Assembly (NCBI GenBank): GCA_029266795.1
Contig: JAQSWE010000037.1
Coordinates: forward strand, 1-12,305
DNA from: Alphaproteobacteria bacterium
GTDB lineage: Bacteria; Pseudomonadota; Alphaproteobacteria; Micavibrionales; UBA2020
Length of the DNA: 12,305 nucleotides
Reading direction: 5' to 3'
Part shown: positions 8,460 to 12,305 of the stretch, in pieces
Numbering within the stretch: the first letter of the stretch is position 1
Layout of the letters: the number at the start of each line of letters is the position of its first letter
Translations under genes and position numbers: made by a program
Notes under the pieces: model-generated
The model's input: the letters and a program-made list of their open reading frames with translations, nothing else
Database searches by the model: none
Told to the model about the DNA's origin: nothing

Positions 8460-9296
8460 TTATGGCGTCAGCTTCTTCTTCTCGAAGCCCGTCACGCTCG
8501 ACGGTTCGGAAACACCGCCGCGTTTGCGGAGTTCTTCGAGCGCCTGTTCGATCGGCGCTTTGTCCCCGATCGCATCGAACCCGCGCGTTTCCACCGTTTC
8601 GGCATTGGATTCCAGGTTGCGGTACAGCGTCGTTTTCTCCCGCGCGGAGAAATTGAAAATTTCGGTGATGCGGTAGCCGATCGCCTCTTCCACCGCCACA
8701 TGCGCGATACGCTCGCCCGGCAGCTTGCGCCAGGCGTCGGACAGCGGCGCGGCCTCCGCGACTGCTGCGGGTGCAGCCTCGGGATCCAGCGCCGGCACTA
8801 GGCGCATCCGCGCGGGCGCGTAAGGCTTCAGCAGGTCGGCGACTTCGTGATGGTTGTTCTTCTGCGCGAGCGAGAGCGGCGAGCGGTTGTTGAAATTTTT
8901 TGCATTCGCATCCAGCCCCTTTTCGATCAGGAAGGCGACAAGGTCGGGATAGCCGGATTCCGCCGCCGTATGCAGCGCGGTGTTGCCTTCGCGGTCGCGC
9001 TGCTCCAGCAGCTTCGGGTTTTTCTCCAGCAGGTATGACGCGATTTCGACACTGCCCTTGCGCGCGGCGACCTGCAAAACCGTGCCGTTGTATTTATTTG
9101 CGACCGTCACCGCCGCGCCCGCCTCGACCAGCGTCTGCACGGCGGCCAGGTTGCCGCGATTGACGGCGAACCACAGGAAGCTGCGGCCGTAATCGTCTTC
9201 GTGATCGGGATCGACGCCTTGCGCCAGCACTTCCTTCATCCGTGCGATGTCGCCGTCGGTAATGGCGGTGTACAGTTTTGATTTTTTGAACATCAT
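8460..9296 (-). CDS. Ankyrin-repeat protein with shared C-terminal domain (second of pair)
   Basis: A 278-residue protein with about four to five ankyrin repeats over residues 5-157. Recognisable repeat cores are GRSFLWFAVNRGNLAAVQTL (37-56), GTVLQVAARKGSVEIASYLL (71-90), GNTALHTAAESGYPDLVAFL (104-123) and RSPLSLAQKNNHHEVADLL (138-156). Ankyrin repeats mediate protein-protein contacts; the partner is unknown. A short Ala/Pro-rich linker (about 166-185) leads to a C-terminal domain (about 189-261) containing IGYRITEIFNFSAREKT and AETVETRGF, which recurs in the upstream neighbour. No signal peptide or membrane segment is seen. Its ATG overlaps the upstream stop as ATGA (9293-9296), so translation is probably coupled. 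ATG 9293 directly after it is an alternative start. A strong terminator follows. The role is unknown. Confidence 0.9.
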   Translation of the reverse strand: MMFKKSKLYTAITDGDIARMKEVLAQGVDPDHEDDYGRSFLWFAVNRGNLAAVQTLVEAGAAVTVANKYNGTVLQVAARKGSVEIASYLLEKNPKLLEQRDREGNTALHTAAESGYPDLVAFLIEKGLDANAKNFNNRSPLSLAQKNNHHEVADLLKPYAPARMRLVPALDPEAAPAAVAEAAPLSDAWRKLPGERIAHVAVEEAIGYRITEIFNFSAREKTTLYRNLESNAETVETRGFDAIGDKAPIEQALEELRKRGGVSEPSSVTGFEKKKLTP

Positions 9297-10186
9297 GGCG
9301 TGGGGCCTTTCGGAGAATCCTTGGGCGGCGGCGGCTGCAGCAGGCGCGGCAGCTTTTTCGTCTTGTCGCTGAATTCGGCATCGTGCTTGCCGCCCAGTGC
9401 CTGCAGCGCATCGCGTGCTTCGTCCAGCTGCCGCTGGTCGGTCAATTTCGCAAAGGGCGTGGTTTCCACATGGTCGGCCTTGGTCTTGAGGTTATTCACG
9501 ATACGAATGCGCTCGCCCGCCGCGAAGTTGAATACATCGGTGATTTTATAGCCGACACCGCCGACATCGCAGACTTTGGCGACCGTGTCGGGGTTCAATA
9601 GTTTCCAGTCACCTTCGGCTTGCGCAACCGGCGCAGCCACGGGTGCTTGTGGCGCTGCGGCGGGAAGAGGCTTTTTATACGCCTCCAGCAATTCGACCAC
9701 GGCAGCATGTTTGCCCTGATAGGCGAAACCGACCGCTTTCTTCCCATTCGCGCCGGTCAGCGCGGGATCAAATCCATGCGCCAGCAGTGTCTTCACGATT
9801 TCCACATGACCGCCCGCCGCGGCCAGATGCAGCGCGGTGTTGCGGTTATTGTCGATGCGGTTGATCAGCGCCTTGTCGTATTTGTCGCCCTCCAGCAGCA
9901 GGTCGACAATCTTCTGGTGGCCGTTCGCCGCCGCCACATGCAGCAGCGTCTGCCAGATGCCGGTCGTCATTTCTTCATGATGGTGCTGGCCGAAAGGGTC
10001 GGCTCCGCGCGATACCAGCAGCTCGACGATTTCCGTGCGCCCCAGATAGACCGCCATCAGCAGCGGGCCTTCGCCGTCCCAGTAACTGGTATTGGCGTTA
10101 TAGCCGCGGTCGAGCAGCCGCGTGACCGATTTGATGTCGTTGTTGCGCACCGCGTTCAGGATTTTGCCCTTTTGCGTGAAAGCCAC
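9293..10186 (-). CDS. Ankyrin-repeat protein with shared C-terminal domain (first of pair)
   Basis: A 297-residue protein with about four to five ankyrin repeats over residues 5-170. Clear cores are EGPLLMAVYLGRTEIVELLV (39-58), WQTLLHVAAANGHQKIVDLL (78-97) and NTALHLAAAGGHVEIVKTLL (116-135), with a poorer last repeat (KKAVGFAYQGKHAAVVELL). A histidine-rich insert (QHHHEE, 67-72) widens the second repeat. An Ala/Pro linker (173-190) joins the C-terminal domain (194-266) with VGYKITDVFNFAAGERI and ADHVETTPF, shared with the downstream gene. The tail is proline-rich. Translation starts at a GTG (10184-10186), supported by GGAGGG (10197-10202) 10 bases upstream; there is no usable ATG nearby. 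The stop overlaps the next start. Function is unknown; a scaffold or inhibitor role is possible but unproven. Confidence 0.9.
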   Translation of the reverse strand: MAFTQKGKILNAVRNNDIKSVTRLLDRGYNANTSYWDGEGPLLMAVYLGRTEIVELLVSRGADPFGQHHHEEMTTGIWQTLLHVAAANGHQKIVDLLLEGDKYDKALINRIDNNRNTALHLAAAGGHVEIVKTLLAHGFDPALTGANGKKAVGFAYQGKHAAVVELLEAYKKPLPAAAPQAPVAAPVAQAEGDWKLLNPDTVAKVCDVGGVGYKITDVFNFAAGERIRIVNNLKTKADHVETTPFAKLTDQRQLDEARDALQALGGKHDAEFSDKTKKLPRLLQPPPPKDSPKGPTP

Positions 10187-10196
10187 GGCTTATCGC

Positions 10197-10202
10197 CCTC
10201 CG
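10197..10202 (-). promoter_or_regulatory. Ribosome binding site for the GTG start at 10186
   Basis: GGAGGG on the minus strand lies 10 bases before the GTG. It is the strongest Shine-Dalgarno sequence near this gene and decides the non-ATG start. Confidence 0.6.
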
Positions 10203-10279
10203 GTCGAGGGGTGCAGGCAAATGCAGGCGAGATTGTTTCTCATGGCCGGCCTTCGGAACAACGATTTGAACGAGGTTTA

Positions 10280-10308
10280 TTTTTAGGCCAGAAGCAAGTT
10301 GCCGTCAA
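10280..10308 (-). promoter_or_regulatory. Candidate promoter of the ankyrin gene pair
   Basis: On the minus strand TTGACG (10303-10308) and TAAAAA (10280-10285) are 17 bases apart, a plausible sigma-70 pair. The leader would be about 85 bases. The -35 lies inside one arm of the inverted repeat at 10302-10325, which could therefore be an operator. Confidence 0.45.
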
Positions 10309-10325
10309 TTCTGGGAAATTGACGG
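10302..10325. repeat. Perfect 9-bp inverted repeat between alkD-type and ankyrin genes
   Basis: CCGTCAATT (10302-10310) and AATTGACGG (10317-10325) are exact reverse complements with a 6-base centre CTGGGA. It is 28 bases beyond the stop of the AlkD-type gene. On the minus strand no T-run follows, so it is not a typical terminator for that gene. Overlap with the candidate -35 of the ankyrin pair makes a regulatory site as likely. Confidence 0.55.
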
Positions 10326-10352
10326 ATTGTTGCGTTTTGATTTACATATTGA

Positions 10353-11042
10353 TTAAAACTTGCCGAGCAGCGCAGCTTTGCGTTCCCTTTCCGGGAATTT
10401 TTCGATGGCGTAGCGGAGCATCGTGCGGGGCATTCTGGCGTAGTGTTTTTTCAAAAATGCCTTCAGGCGTTTCATGTCTTTCTTGCCCGCTTCGCGCAGC
10501 ATCCAGCCGGTGGCCTTGTGCATCAGGTCTTCGCGGTCGTCGAGCAATAATTCGGACAGCGCATAGACATCGTCCAGCTGGCCGTTGCGGATGAAGTGCC
10601 ATGTCGTCACGATAGCGATGCGGCGGTCCCACAATGATTTGGCCTTCGCCATTTTGTACAAAACTTTGCGGTCGCGTTCCCACAAATACGGCCCGACGAT
10701 ATAGGGCGCGCTGTCGTCGACGCCGTTCCATTGGCGGATGCCGTGGCGGTTGGCCATGTAGAATTTATAGACGGCGGTGCGCTGCTTTTCGTCGCCCCTG
10801 GTGAATTGCAGCCGCAAAATGGAATGCGCGAGCGAGCGTTCTTCCTGAATATGCGAATGCATGAGCGGTTTGATGTCGGTGAAAGGAAGTTCACGGAATT
10901 CCTTGGCCACGCCGCGCATCAGCGCGGAGGTGACACCGAGGAATTCATCACCCGCGAGGTCCTTGAAAAAGCCGGCATAGGTTTTCGCCTTTACGGCATT
11001 CGCGTGTTTGCGCAATGCGGTGCGGGCCTTGGCAAGCGTCAT
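10353..11042 (-). CDS. DNA alkylation repair protein, AlkD-like
   Basis: A 229-residue HEAT-like-repeat DNA glycosylase of the AlkD family, which removes bulky or cationic alkylated bases without flipping the base into a pocket. Expected DNA-contact and catalytic residues are visible. WNGVDDSAPYIVG (105-117) carries Trp105 and Asp109, matching Trp109 and Asp113 of Bacillus cereus AlkD. SLWDRRIAIV (136-145) carries the conserved Arg, and KATGWMLREAG (176-186) carries Trp180, matching Trp187. MPRTMLRYAIEKF (204-216) is the usual end. Length matches the family. It starts 12 bases after the ftsH stop, with AAGGG overlapping that stop codon, so it is probably cotranscribed with ftsH. Together with the AlkA-type gene at 56-709 the window holds two structurally unrelated alkylation glycosylases. 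The substrate is inferred from the family. Confidence 0.9.
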   Translation of the reverse strand: MTLAKARTALRKHANAVKAKTYAGFFKDLAGDEFLGVTSALMRGVAKEFRELPFTDIKPLMHSHIQEERSLAHSILRLQFTRGDEKQRTAVYKFYMANRHGIRQWNGVDDSAPYIVGPYLWERDRKVLYKMAKAKSLWDRRIAIVTTWHFIRNGQLDDVYALSELLLDDREDLMHKATGWMLREAGKKDMKRLKAFLKKHYARMPRTMLRYAIEKFPERERKAALLGKF

Positions 11043-11054
11043 AGGTTAGAGCCC

Positions 11055-12305
<1,251 letters not shown>

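Noticed and set aside
10243..10250. Palindrome GGCCGGCC in the ankyrin leader
   Set aside because: Eight-base GC palindromes are expected by chance at this base composition and nothing else supports a function.
9620..10594. Open frame of 324 codons on the plus strand opposite the ankyrin and AlkD-type genes
   Set aside because: Arg/His/Gln-rich composition, no ribosome binding site of note, and it crosses a clear intergenic region.

Overview
The window looks like a chromosomal segment of an alphaproteobacterium of fairly high GC content. The evidence is the gene set and order (ftsH leading towards glmM), an alphaproteobacterial style of FolE, NAD kinase and GlmM, and long GC-driven shadow frames opposite the real genes. 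No species can be named from the sequence alone. I see no tRNA, rRNA, insertion sequence, prophage gene or CRISPR array.

Layout: (1) 56-1321, plus strand: a short AlkA-type 3-methyladenine DNA glycosylase followed by folE (GTP cyclohydrolase I), 18 bases apart. (2) 1322-4425, minus strand: two tandem paralogues of about 470 residues. Their motifs resemble the GCS2 family (glutamate-cysteine ligase-like carboxylate-amine ligases). Each has its own promoter region, and the two promoter regions are visibly related. A strong intrinsic terminator lies between the genes. (3) 4683-6803, minus strand: glmM and nadK, 3 bases apart, for amino-sugar activation (peptidoglycan and LPS precursors) and NADP supply. 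(4) 7023-8294, plus strand: a lone 423-residue protein of unknown function, transcribed divergently from glmM. (5) 8460-10186, minus strand: two ankyrin-repeat proteins with an ATGA start/stop overlap. They share an unnamed C-terminal domain, have their own candidate promoter and end at a strong terminator. (6) 10353-12305, minus strand: an AlkD-type DNA alkylation repair protein 12 bases behind the 3' part of ftsH, which runs off the right edge.

The housekeeping genes (folE, nadK, glmM, ftsH) are secure. The accessory genes between them are the interesting part: the duplicated GCS2-like ligases, the orphan 423-residue protein and the ankyrin pair. Several of these end in proline/lysine-rich tails. 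Nothing in the sequence proves that they act together as one system. The best-supported novel points are the duplicated ligase-like genes with their related promoter/palindrome module, and the shared C-terminal domain of the ankyrin pair.
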